Shown in pieces: positions 43,790-50,689 of a stretch of DNA of 64,000 nt (position 1 is its first letter; each line of letters starts with the position of its first letter). The position numbers and the translations under genes are program-made. The stretch lies in the NCBI GenBank assembly GCA_963802905.1, contig CAWDKH010000019.1:372001-436000 (forward strand), in the 5' to 3' direction. The notes below the pieces were generated by a model that saw nothing but the letters and a program-made list of their open reading frames with translations, searched no databases and was not told the DNA's origin. The DNA comes from DASQFQ01 sp963802905. GTDB lineage: Bacteria > Actinomycetota > Thermoleophilia > Solirubrobacterales > Solirubrobacteraceae.

Positions 43790-44443
43790 ATGGGCGTTCG
43801 CAAGCGATCTTCGTTGGCTGAGCGGGAGCAGTACGTCCGCGGTTACTCGTTTCCCGCCGCCGTGTTCGACCGTGTCCGCGCGGGGCATCCGACGCTGACC
43901 GCGGACGGCCTTGCGCGCGTCGAGACCGCGCTGCGCGAATGGCTCGTTGCGTGCACTTACCGCGACGGGCGTGGATTGGCCAACCCTTCGACAATTGCCG
44001 ATGTGGCGTGGAGTGAATTCGCGGGTTGCACGCCCGATTACGCCGAGTTCTGCCGCTACGCGTTCGGCCGGATCGAGTCGCCCAGAGACCTCCAGCCAGG
44101 CACGCCGCCGGAGGTTGCGGCGGCGAACACAGTCGCGGCTTGGGATCGCTCGCGGTGGAGCACGGAGCGCGAGGCGGTCATGTTCGGCTGCGACCGTGAG
44201 CTGGGCATACCGACCGGGCGATCGGTAGACGTTGATGGCGCTCGCCATTTGACGAGGGAGGCGTTTGCCGCCTACATCACAGGCAGGATGCGCAGGCGGC
44301 GGTTCCGAAGCGGCCCGAGCGGATCGGCGAACGACCCGTCGATGTGGCTGTTCCCCGCGCTCGACCACCGACGCCGTAGAGGCCGGTTCGACTTCGGCCA
44401 GATGCCGCGAGACGGGTTCTTCGGTCCCGGCGGTATCGGCTGA
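43790..44443 (+). CDS. uncharacterised protein with WxEF/YxxFCRxAFG motif
   Basis: 217 aa. Central motif NPSTIADVAWSEFAGCTPDYAEFCRYAFG resembles actinobacterial glycine-rich-domain proteins that carry a WHEF...Y..FC..AFG motif; here the His is Ser. The C-terminus is Arg/Gly-rich, ending with repeated FG/PGG. Third positions are less GC-biased than in the neighbours (for example TTGCGTGCACTTACC and GAATTC), hinting at recent acquisition. ATG 43790 gives MGVRKRSSLAERE. Function unknown. It lies between repeat C and a kinase gene. Confidence 0.6.
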   Translation: MGVRKRSSLAEREQYVRGYSFPAAVFDRVRAGHPTLTADGLARVETALREWLVACTYRDGRGLANPSTIADVAWSEFAGCTPDYAEFCRYAFGRIESPRDLQPGTPPEVAAANTVAAWDRSRWSTEREAVMFGCDRELGIPTGRSVDVDGARHLTREAFAAYITGRMRRRRFRSGPSGSANDPSMWLFPALDHRRRRGRFDFGQMPRDGFFGPGGIG

Positions 44444-44470
44444 CCGAAGAAACCTCTGCCGAGCAAGCGG

Positions 44471-45346
44471 TCAGGCAAGGACCCGCTCCAGCGTGCGGCG
44501 GCCCGTGCGGCTCATCGCCGGGTTGCTCTCGGCGTAGTACCAGACCAGGCCCATGGCCTGCTCGAACGCCCACGCGGCGCCGCGCGCCCACTCGAGATCG
44601 GTCGAGCCGAGGTCGTCGCGGAACGCCTGGCGCGGCTCCACGTCGAACAGGTGCCAGGCGGCGACGAGGTCGAGGGCCGGGTCGGCCGGGCCCAGGCCGC
44701 CGACGTCGATCACTCCGGTCAGCCGGTCGCCGGCGACGAGCAGGTTGCCGGGGATGAGGTCGCCGTGGGTCATCACGTCGTCGCCCTCGCGGGGCAGCTC
44801 GCGGAGCTCGGCCCACAGGCGCCGCAGTCGGGTGACGTCGAGCAGGCCCTCGCTGCGCTCGAAGCACGTCTCCATCCAGCCGTCGTGGTCTGGCAGGTGC
44901 CCGCCGCGACCCTCGCCGCGGAACGCCCGGCCGCGGGTGTCGATCGCGCGGACGCCGTGGACGAACGCCGCGAGATCGTGCGCGAACGCCGCCGAGTGGC
45001 CGTCGGGCGTGGCCACCTCGCCCGGCACCCAGGTCTGCACCGACCACGGCATCGGATAGCCCGGCCCCGGCTCGCCGAGCGCCACCGGCTCCGGCGTGGC
45101 GAAGCGCGTGCGCCCGTGGAGCTCGCGGGCGGCCTGCGCCTCGCGCTCGAGCCACCGGCGCGTCTCGGCCACGTCGCCTTCGACCAGCGGGAGGCGCGCG
45201 ACGAGCGCGTCTCCGAGGCGGTAGAGCGCGTTGACCGTGCCCTGGGTCTGGATGGGCCGGACCGGCAGCTCGCGCCAGTCGGGGAACTGCCGGTCGATCA
45301 TGGCGCGGACGGTCTCTGGGGTGACGTTCAGCTGCCCCGGGTGCAC
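44471..45346 (-). CDS. aminoglycoside phosphotransferase-family kinase
   Basis: 291 aa. Nucleotide-lobe elements QGTVNALYRLGDALVARLP, catalytic loop MTHGDLIPGNLLV (HGDxxxxN) and metal motif GVIDVGGLGPADPALDL. These are the APH-like features; many such enzymes phosphorylate antibiotics, others phosphorylate small sugars or amines. No resistance gene neighbours are present, so the target is not predicted. GTG start overlaps the stop of the Nudix gene (TAGTG). Confidence 0.88.
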   Translation of the reverse strand: MHPGQLNVTPETVRAMIDRQFPDWRELPVRPIQTQGTVNALYRLGDALVARLPLVEGDVAETRRWLEREAQAARELHGRTRFATPEPVALGEPGPGYPMPWSVQTWVPGEVATPDGHSAAFAHDLAAFVHGVRAIDTRGRAFRGEGRGGHLPDHDGWMETCFERSEGLLDVTRLRRLWAELRELPREGDDVMTHGDLIPGNLLVAGDRLTGVIDVGGLGPADPALDLVAAWHLFDVEPRQAFRDDLGSTDLEWARGAAWAFEQAMGLVWYYAESNPAMSRTGRRTLERVLA

Positions 45347-45936
45347 TACGGGGTGCCGCCGTGCGGCGTCAGCCTTGCCAGCAGGTCGCGCACCATGCGC
45401 GCGGTCGCGCCCCAGATCAGGTGGTCGCCGACCTGGTAGGTGTCGGTGCGGAACGGCACGCCGCGGCGGACGAGGCGCCGCTCGGCGTGGGCGGCGCGGA
45501 CCGCTTCGAGCGGGAGCTCGAGCACGTAGGCGACCTCAGCCTCCTGGACCAGCCACGCGAAGCCCGGCTCGATCAGGCCGACGAACGGATAGACGGCGTA
45601 GTTGGTGACGAACGTCGGCGTCGGCGGCAGCGCGCCGACGATCTCGACGGCGTCGGGCGGCAGGCCGATCTCCTCGTGCGCCTCGCGCAGCGCGGTGGCG
45701 GTGAGGTCGGCGTCCTCGGGATCGCGGCGGCCGCCGGGGAACGAGATCTCGCCGGCGTGGCGCTTGAGGTCGTCGCGGCGCTTGGTGAAGACGAGATGCG
45801 GCTCGCCGCGCTCGTCGAGGTAGAGCGGGGCGAGGACGGCGGCCTCGGTGCCGCCGTGGACGTCGATGGCCAGCGCGGCGTCGGGCGCGAGCAGCGCGCC
45901 GCGGAGCTCCTCCGCGAGTGCGGCCCGGGTCCTCAG
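45346..45936 (-). CDS. Nudix hydrolase, CoA pyrophosphatase-like, apparent CTG start
   Basis: 196 aa from CTG 45936. The Nudix box is complete (GGRRDPEDADLTATALREA then HEEIGL) and preceded by HLVFTKRRDDLKRHAGEISF, the NudL/CoA-diphosphatase pattern. It hydrolyses CoA or related nucleotide diphosphates. No ATG/GTG/TTG occurs near the family N-terminus. CTG overlaps the upstream OsmC stop as CTGA; the alternative ATG at 45996 would add 20 Arg/Pro/Gly-rich residues read in the wrong frame of osmC. Confidence 0.85.
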   Translation of the reverse strand: MRTRAALAEELRGALLAPDAALAIDVHGGTEAAVLAPLYLDERGEPHLVFTKRRDDLKRHAGEISFPGGRRDPEDADLTATALREAHEEIGLPPDAVEIVGALPPTPTFVTNYAVYPFVGLIEPGFAWLVQEAEVAYVLELPLEAVRAAHAERRLVRRGVPFRTDTYQVGDHLIWGATARMVRDLLARLTPHGGTP

Positions 45937-46331
45937 ACGAGCTCGACCTGCTCGTCGAACAGGACCTCGCCCTCGAGCGTGCGGTGCACGGGGCACTTGG
46001 CCGCGATCACCCGCAGCTTCTCGACCTGGTCCTCGGACAGGTGGGCGGGCATCTTCATGACGAGCTTGAAGTTCGTGGCGCAGCCGCGCTCGGCGGGCGT
46101 GTAGTCGACGTCGATCTCGAGCCCGTCGACGTTCCAGCTCTTGCGCTTCGCGTACATCTCGATCGTGATCGCCGTGCAGGAGGCGAGCGACGCGGCGAGC
46201 AGCTCCTGCGGGCTCGGGCCCATGTCGTCGCCGCCGGAGTCTTCCGGCTCGTCGGCGGTCAGGCGGTGCTGGCGCACCTTCAGGTCGTGGGTGAACTTCT
46301 CCCGCTGGCGCGCGACGGCTCTCATGGGCAT
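45933..46331 (-). CDS. OsmC/Ohr-family peroxide-reducing protein
   Basis: 132 aa. Both redox Cys are present in family context: LLAASLASCTAITIEMYA and VIAAKCPVHRTLEGEV. OsmC-like proteins reduce organic hydroperoxides using thiols. Start at 46331 or the second Met at 46325. Second in a minus-strand run after the DUF1015 gene (4-bp gap) and overlapped by the Nudix gene. Confidence 0.92.
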   Translation of the reverse strand: MPMRAVARQREKFTHDLKVRQHRLTADEPEDSGGDDMGPSPQELLAASLASCTAITIEMYAKRKSWNVDGLEIDVDYTPAERGCATNFKLVMKMPAHLSEDQVEKLRVIAAKCPVHRTLEGEVLFDEQVELV

Positions 46332-46335
46332 GAGC

Positions 46336-47601
46336 TTAGGCGAGCGGGTTGAACAGCTCGCCCGTCAGCACCTTGGGGAAGAAGTAGGTCGACTTCGGGG
46401 GCATGTTCACCCCCGCCGCGGCGACGTCGCGGACGCGCTCGACGGGCGTCGGGCTCATGAAGAACGCGGCCTCGGCCTCGCCGGCCTCGACGCGGGCGCG
46501 GGCCTGCTCGGTGTCGCGCGCGTAGTCGAGCCCGCGGAGGTGGGAGATGTCGTCCTCGGTCATGCCGAGCGCCTGCTTGAGGAGCAGCGCCTCGAGCACC
46601 GCGGTGTCGAGGCGGCGGTAGGGCTCGGGCATGTCGGGGAGCGCGGCGTCGGCGATCGCCGGGTCCTTGAGCGTCAGCAGCAGCGGGCGGCGGTGGTGGG
46701 CGTCGAGGTAGCCGACGCGGATGCGGCCGTCGGTCGCGGCGGTCGGCTGGAGGTCCTCGGCGGCGACCTCGGTCATCTCCCAGTCGCGCTGGAGCGCGTC
46801 GCGGAGCGCGACCCGCTTGTCGTCGGGCAGCTCGGTGAGCAGCCGGTGGGTGGGGAAGACGGTGAGGCCCGGGTCCTGGAGCGCCACCAGGCACATGAGG
46901 ACGTAGCGGTGCCCGCCCTCGCCGCCGATCTCGTCGGCGTAGACGCGCGCGGTCTCGTAGCGGTGGTGGCCGTCGGCGATCAGCAGCTCGGTCTCGGCCA
47001 GCGCGTCGGTGACGGCTGCGAGGGCGCCTTCGTCGCCGACGCGCCAGAGGCGGTGCTTCGTGCCGTCGTCGTCGGTGACCTCGGCCCAGGGGACGGACTC
47101 GGTGTGGGGGCTGAGCGCGCCCCAGGCGGCGCCGGCGGGGTCGTCGTAGAGGCTGAAGATGGGGGAGAGGTTGGCCCGCGTCGCGCGGGTGAGCCGCAGG
47201 CGGTCCTCCTTCGGGCCCGGGTGGGTGCGCTCGTGGGGGCGGATGCGCCCCGGGCCGTAGTCCTCGACGCGCACGCGGGCGAAGAAGCCCTTGCGGGTGT
47301 AGTCGTTGCCGTCGGGGCCCTTGTAGTCCTGGGCGAGCGCCCACAGCGCGGGCTCGGGGTCGCGGACGAGGATCTCCTCGGCCCGCCAGCGGTCGAACAG
47401 CGCGGCGGCGTGGGCGTATTGGTCGAGGTCGCCGTCGGCCTTGGGGAGGTCGATCTCGACGACGTTGTAGGGCGAGCGGGCGGCCAGGGTGGCGCGCAGC
47501 TCGGCGTCGATCACGTCGTAGGGCGGCGCCACGACCGGCGGCAGGCCGCCGACGCGGTCGAGCGCGTAGTGCAGGGCGTTGAGGGGCTGGACGTCGGCCA
47601 C
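46336..47601 (-). CDS. DUF1015 family protein
   Basis: 421 aa, typical length. Family landmarks: VVAPPYDVIDAELRATL near the N-terminus, IRPHERTHPGPKEDRL (about 122), IADGHHRYETA (about 208) and a late FFMSPTPVE. Some archaeal relatives are described as ADP-dependent serine kinases; whether that applies to this bacterial form is not known. GTG start at 47601. Confidence 0.9.
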   Translation of the reverse strand: MADVQPLNALHYALDRVGGLPPVVAPPYDVIDAELRATLAARSPYNVVEIDLPKADGDLDQYAHAAALFDRWRAEEILVRDPEPALWALAQDYKGPDGNDYTRKGFFARVRVEDYGPGRIRPHERTHPGPKEDRLRLTRATRANLSPIFSLYDDPAGAAWGALSPHTESVPWAEVTDDDGTKHRLWRVGDEGALAAVTDALAETELLIADGHHRYETARVYADEIGGEGGHRYVLMCLVALQDPGLTVFPTHRLLTELPDDKRVALRDALQRDWEMTEVAAEDLQPTAATDGRIRVGYLDAHHRRPLLLTLKDPAIADAALPDMPEPYRRLDTAVLEALLLKQALGMTEDDISHLRGLDYARDTEQARARVEAGEAEAAFFMSPTPVERVRDVAAAGVNMPPKSTYFFPKVLTGELFNPLA

Positions 47602-47659
47602 GGGGCGGCGGAGGCTAACAACGTGCCTCCGCTGCCCCGGGCTCGTCGCAGGCCCTGCT

Positions 47660-48259
47660 CTATCGGCGGAAGCCGAAGTCTGTGGTGTACGTGGCGCCCG
47701 ACTGCGCGGCGGAGAGCCGGACGGGCAGCCCGGTCTCGATGCCGATCCCGATCTCGCGGAATGAGCGCATGAGGATGTTCGACCGGTGGCCGGAGGAGCG
47801 CATCCAGCTGCGGTGGATCTGCTGGGCGGTGGCGAGGCGGCCGGAGCCCCAGGCGATGTTCTCGCCCAGCGCCCAGGAGCTGGCGCGGCTGGTGTAGCCG
47901 GTGCGGCGGATCCGGTCGACCATCGTCGAGCCGCCCGGCGAGGTGTGGTCGAAGAAGCGCGAGTCGACCATGTTCGAGGAGTGGCGCTCGGCGGCGCGGC
48001 GGAGCTTCGGGTTCTCCTTCAGCTTCGGCAGCCCGTGGCTCGCGCGCTCGCGGTTGTGCAGGCAGAGGACGGCGTCGCGGACGAGCTCGAGGTTGGCGCG
48101 CGTCGGCTTGAGGTCGGTGTTGGCGCAGCCCTCCGCGGCGGCGTTGGCCTTCGGCGGGGTGGCCGGCCGCGCGTGGGAGGCGGCGGGGGCGACCAGCGCA
48201 ACGAGCGCGCACGCGATCGCAAGGCCTGGACCCTTGCGAAGAACGTTGGAGAGATACAC
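47660..48259 (-). CDS. secreted CAP/SCP-domain protein under riboswitch control
   Basis: 199 aa. Signal peptide 1-30 (GPGLAIACALVALVAPAASHA). The CAP domain spans about 55-195 with CLHNRERASHGLPKL, AAERHSSNMVDSRFFDHTSP, ALGENIAWGSG and SWMRSSGHRSNILM, including the usual His/Glu cavity residues. CAP proteins are extracellular, with roles in adhesion, sporulation or cell-wall interaction in bacteria. GTG start with GGGAGG 4 bases before. The long leader contains a cyclic-di-GMP riboswitch, so production should follow that second messenger. Confidence 0.92.
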   Translation of the reverse strand: MYLSNVLRKGPGLAIACALVALVAPAASHARPATPPKANAAAEGCANTDLKPTRANLELVRDAVLCLHNRERASHGLPKLKENPKLRRAAERHSSNMVDSRFFDHTSPGGSTMVDRIRRTGYTSRASSWALGENIAWGSGRLATAQQIHRSWMRSSGHRSNILMRSFREIGIGIETGLPVRLSAAQSGATYTTDFGFRR

Positions 48260-48322
48260 ACGGCCTCCCGGTGCGTCAGTGGACTCGGATCGGTTGGTTC
48301 GATCGACCCGAAGCCCCTGAGC

Positions 48323-48411
48323 ATTCCTTCGGCAACCCGGCTGACTCGTGATGCGAGCCCCGTGGCTTTGCGTCCCGTCCTCGCGGACGGTTTGCCCTTT
48401 CGGGAGGCGAA
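48323..48411 (-). promoter_or_regulatory. class-I cyclic-di-GMP riboswitch (GEMM-I aptamer)
   Basis: Read on the minus strand, the leader contains GGGCAAACC, a GUCC-GCGA-GGAC hairpin with a GNRA loop, GGGACGCAAAGCC, a second hairpin arm (GGGGCUCG...CGAGUC) and CCGGGUUGCCGAAGG, in that order and spacing. These are the invariant elements of the GEMM-I aptamer, including the GNRA tetraloop and its receptor region. It lies 60-150 bases upstream of the CAP-protein start. The expression platform appears translational: 48401-48408 (GCCUCCCG) is perfectly complementary to the ribosome site at 48263-48270 (CGGGAGGC). Confidence 0.93.
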
Positions 48412-48421
48412 CCTAGGACCG

Positions 48422-48447
48422 TTATCGGTTATGGAGCGCCGGACTTA
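48422..48447 (-). promoter_or_regulatory. sigma-28 (FliA/SigD)-like promoter of the riboswitch transcript
   Basis: On the minus strand TAAG (48447-48444), a 14-nt spacer and ACCGATAA (48429-48422) approximate the flagellar-sigma consensus TAAA-N(14-16)-GCCGATAA. Transcription would begin around 48415, just before the aptamer. Confidence 0.45.
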
Positions 48448-48502
48448 AGCGTTCTGGCGCGGAGGTGGACGGATGGCCCTGTAGGCCCCGCGGAGATTTT
48501 AG

Positions 48503-48575
48503 TCGGGGTGACCGGATTTGAACCGGTGGCCTCTCGCCCCAAACGAGGTGCTCTACCAGGCTGAGCTACACCCCG
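48503..48575 (-). tRNA. tRNA-Pro (anticodon TGG)
   Basis: Acceptor CGGGGTG/CACCCCG, D arm GCTC...GAGC, anticodon loop TTTGGGG and T arm ACCGG-TTCAAAT-CCGGT fold as a normal cloverleaf with discriminator A. One mismatch (C-A) tops the anticodon stem. CCA is not encoded. Confidence 0.95.
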
Positions 48576-48586
48576 AACCGCGCAGT

Positions 48587-49244
48587 CTAAAGCCAAGACT
48601 CGCGGAGCCGGTCGATCCAGCCCTGAAGGCGGGCGCGGCTGTGCGTGTCGTTCACGCTCACGGTCAGAACGCCGTGCGACGAGCGCCAGGTCCGGCCGGT
48701 GAGCTGATTGCTGTTCGACTTCCGCTGAAGGAGGACCTCGTCGGGCCGGATACCGAGCGTCGGCGCTCCAGAACGCGCGCAGCTCGTCGAAGTCCTGGTC
48801 CGCGTGGTACTGGACGGTAGTATCGCCGGCGGACTGGCTCGAAAGCCTGCGCGAGCCAGCGGTCACAGATCTGCCACGACGGCCGGGTCCGAGTTGCAGA
48901 CTGAGATCGACGTTGCGGTCGCGCTTGTAGCCCTCGGCGAGGTAGAGGCAGACGAAGTCCCTGAACGACGGATCCTGTGCCAGTTCGTCGAAGCTCGCCC
49001 GCCCCTCGGCGTACGCCGCCTCCCGCAGCCGGCGGTACTTCGCCTGCATGGCGATCGACCCGTTGAGCTGCGCCACGGTGCGAGGGCGCGCGCCGCGATC
49101 GATCGGCAGATCGCGTAGCCAGTAGAAGATCGTCGTCCGCGGCAGCGCCAGCCGCTCGGCGATCTCGTCGATGCTCAGATTCCGCTCTGTGCGGAGCTCG
49201 CGGGCCTTGGCTCGGATGTAGTCGGGATGGGTCAAAGCGAACAT
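48587..49244 (-). pseudogene. HTH DNA-binding protein gene with several frameshifts
   Basis: ATG 49244 begins MFALTHPDYIRAKARELRTE, with an HTH in LSIDEIAERLALPRTTIFYWL and a domain starting FVCLYLAEGYKRDRNV. Downstream of about 48910 the same protein continues piecemeal in other frames: SVCNSDPAVVADL, CDRWLAQAF, TVQYHADQDFDELRAFW, then LGIRPDEVLLQRKSNSNQL and SHGVLTVSVNDTHSRARL, ending at TAG 48587. At least three or four single-base indels are needed. It belongs to a common actinobacterial family of unknown function with a YLAEGYK motif, often seen near tRNA-Pro. It ends 11 bp from the tRNA here. Confidence 0.8.
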
Positions 49245-49270
49245 ATGTTCGCACGCGAGTCGGACGGAAT

Positions 49271-49314
49271 TCACCGACAGGAAAAACGTGCTTGACAAAT
49301 ATAGTTGTCGGTGA
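49271..49314 (+). promoter_or_regulatory. promoter and operator of the ArsR/SRPBCC operon
   Basis: TTGACA (49292-49297) is a perfect -35 box; the -10 would be near 49315-49320 (GACAGT). GACAAATATAGTTGTC (49294-49309) is a dyad over the -35, and TCACCGACA (49271-49279) is the perfect inverse of TGTCGGTGA (49306-49314). The layout suits autorepression by the ArsR-type product. Confidence 0.6.
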
Positions 49315-49326
49315 GACAGTGCAGCC

Positions 49327-49929
49327 ATGCACGACGTCACCGTCATCGAGGACCCCGCCGCCGCCGAGGCGTCGCTGGATCCGATCCGCGCCCGCCTGCT
49401 CGCCGAGCTGGCCGAGCCCGGGTCCGCCAGCACGCTCGCGGCACGCGTCGACGGGCTGACCCGCCAGAAGGCGAACTACCACCTGCGGGCGCTGGAGCGC
49501 CACGGCCTGGTGGAGCTCGTCGAGGAGCGCCGCAAGGGCAACATGACCGAGCGCGTGCTCCAGGCGACGGCCGCGTCCTACGTGATCTCGCCGACCGCCC
49601 TCTCGGCGGTCGCGCCCGATCCGTCTCGGCAGCCGGATCAGCGCTCCGCGCGCTGGCTGCTTGCCGTCGCCGGGCGCCTCGTCCGCGAGGTCGGCGAGCT
49701 CATCACCGGGGCGAGCGAGGCCGGCAAGCCGCTCGCGACGCTCGGCATCGACAGCGAGGTGCGGTTCGCGTCCGCGAAGGACCGGGCCGCGTTCGCCGCC
49801 GAGCTGGCGGAGAACGTCAACCGCCTCGTCGCCAAGTACCACGACGAGTCCGCCGCCGGCGGCCGTCCGCACCGCTTTGTCGTCGCGCTGCACCCCACCA
49901 TCACCAAGCCCAAGGAGAACCAGTCATGA
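49327..49929 (+). CDS. ArsR-family winged-helix regulator
   Basis: 200 aa. HTH region about 20-80 (LDPIRARLLAELAE, ASTLAARVDGLTRQKANYHLR, LERHGLVELVEERR). The C-terminal half is helical with no Cys pair for metal binding. It is followed with ATGA overlap by an SRPBCC protein, a frequent pairing in actinobacteria in which the regulator controls its partner. ATG start near a strong promoter with palindromic sites. Confidence 0.88.
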   Translation: MHDVTVIEDPAAAEASLDPIRARLLAELAEPGSASTLAARVDGLTRQKANYHLRALERHGLVELVEERRKGNMTERVLQATAASYVISPTALSAVAPDPSRQPDQRSARWLLAVAGRLVREVGELITGASEAGKPLATLGIDSEVRFASAKDRAAFAAELAENVNRLVAKYHDESAAGGRPHRFVVALHPTITKPKENQS

Positions 49930-50639
49930 GCCGAGAGTTCGAGATCACCCGCGACGTCGACCTGCCGGGCGCCCCGGACGACGTCTGGACCGCGATCACC
50001 GCCGACACCGCGGCCTGGCAGTTCCCGATCGGGGACGCACCGACCGGCGAGGGCGGCCCGATCAAGACCTGGGACCCGCCGAATCGCCTCACGATCCGCA
50101 TGGAGTCGCCGGACGGCACCTTCAACGCCCTCGACTACGCGATCGAGGCGCGCGACGGCGGCACCGCGCACCTGCGCTACGTCCACAGCGGGATCCTCGC
50201 CGACGAGTGGGAGGACCAGTACGACGCCATCGGCGGCCACACGGACTTCTACCTCCACACCCTCGGGCAGTACCTCGAGCACTTCAACGGTCGCCCGGTC
50301 ACCTACGTCGGCCAGGCGTCGAACGGCATCGACGGGCCCGAGAGCGCCGGGTCGCCCGACGCGATGGACACCCTGCGCGCCGCCCTGGGTGCCTCCGGCG
50401 CGGGCGTCGGCGACGAGGTCCACGCGTCACTCGGCAACGCCGGCTCGCTCGACGGCGTCATCGACTACTCGACGCCGGAGTTCCTCGGCGTCCGCACCGA
50501 CGACGGCCTCTACCGCTTCTTCGGCCGCAACTTCTACAACGGCGTCGTCGGGATGAGCGCGCATCTGTTCGTCGACGGCGTCGACGCCGCGGCGCGCGAG
50601 GCGGAGCTCAAGGCCTGGCTGGACAGCGTGTACGCCTGA
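49926..50639 (+). CDS. SRPBCC (AHSA1-like) protein, two-part
   Basis: 237 aa. N-terminal START-like domain: FEITRDVDLPGAPDDVWTAI, LTIRMESPDGTFNALDYAIE, then DFYLHTLGQYLEHFNGRP. The C-terminal 85 residues add a second alpha/beta segment ending VGMSAHLFVDGVDAAAREAE. It probably binds a hydrophobic ligand. Coupled to the ArsR gene upstream and presumably under its control. No catalytic motif is visible. Confidence 0.85.
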   Translation: MSREFEITRDVDLPGAPDDVWTAITADTAAWQFPIGDAPTGEGGPIKTWDPPNRLTIRMESPDGTFNALDYAIEARDGGTAHLRYVHSGILADEWEDQYDAIGGHTDFYLHTLGQYLEHFNGRPVTYVGQASNGIDGPESAGSPDAMDTLRAALGASGAGVGDEVHASLGNAGSLDGVIDYSTPEFLGVRTDDGLYRFFGRNFYNGVVGMSAHLFVDGVDAAAREAELKAWLDSVYA

Positions 50640-50689
50640 CGCAGGCCTTCCGCGGCGGTGGGGCATTAGGCTCCGCCGCCGTGGACCGC

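Noticed and set aside
48323..48411. Alternative reading as a c-di-AMP or cobalamin riboswitch
   Set aside because: The CAP-gene leader matches the ordered GEMM-I landmarks and lacks the ydaO/yuaA and B12-box signatures.
48429..48586. Peptide reading GVAQPGRAPRLGREATGSNP at the end of a minus-strand frame
   Set aside because: It is the translation of tRNA-Pro, a well-known annotation artefact.
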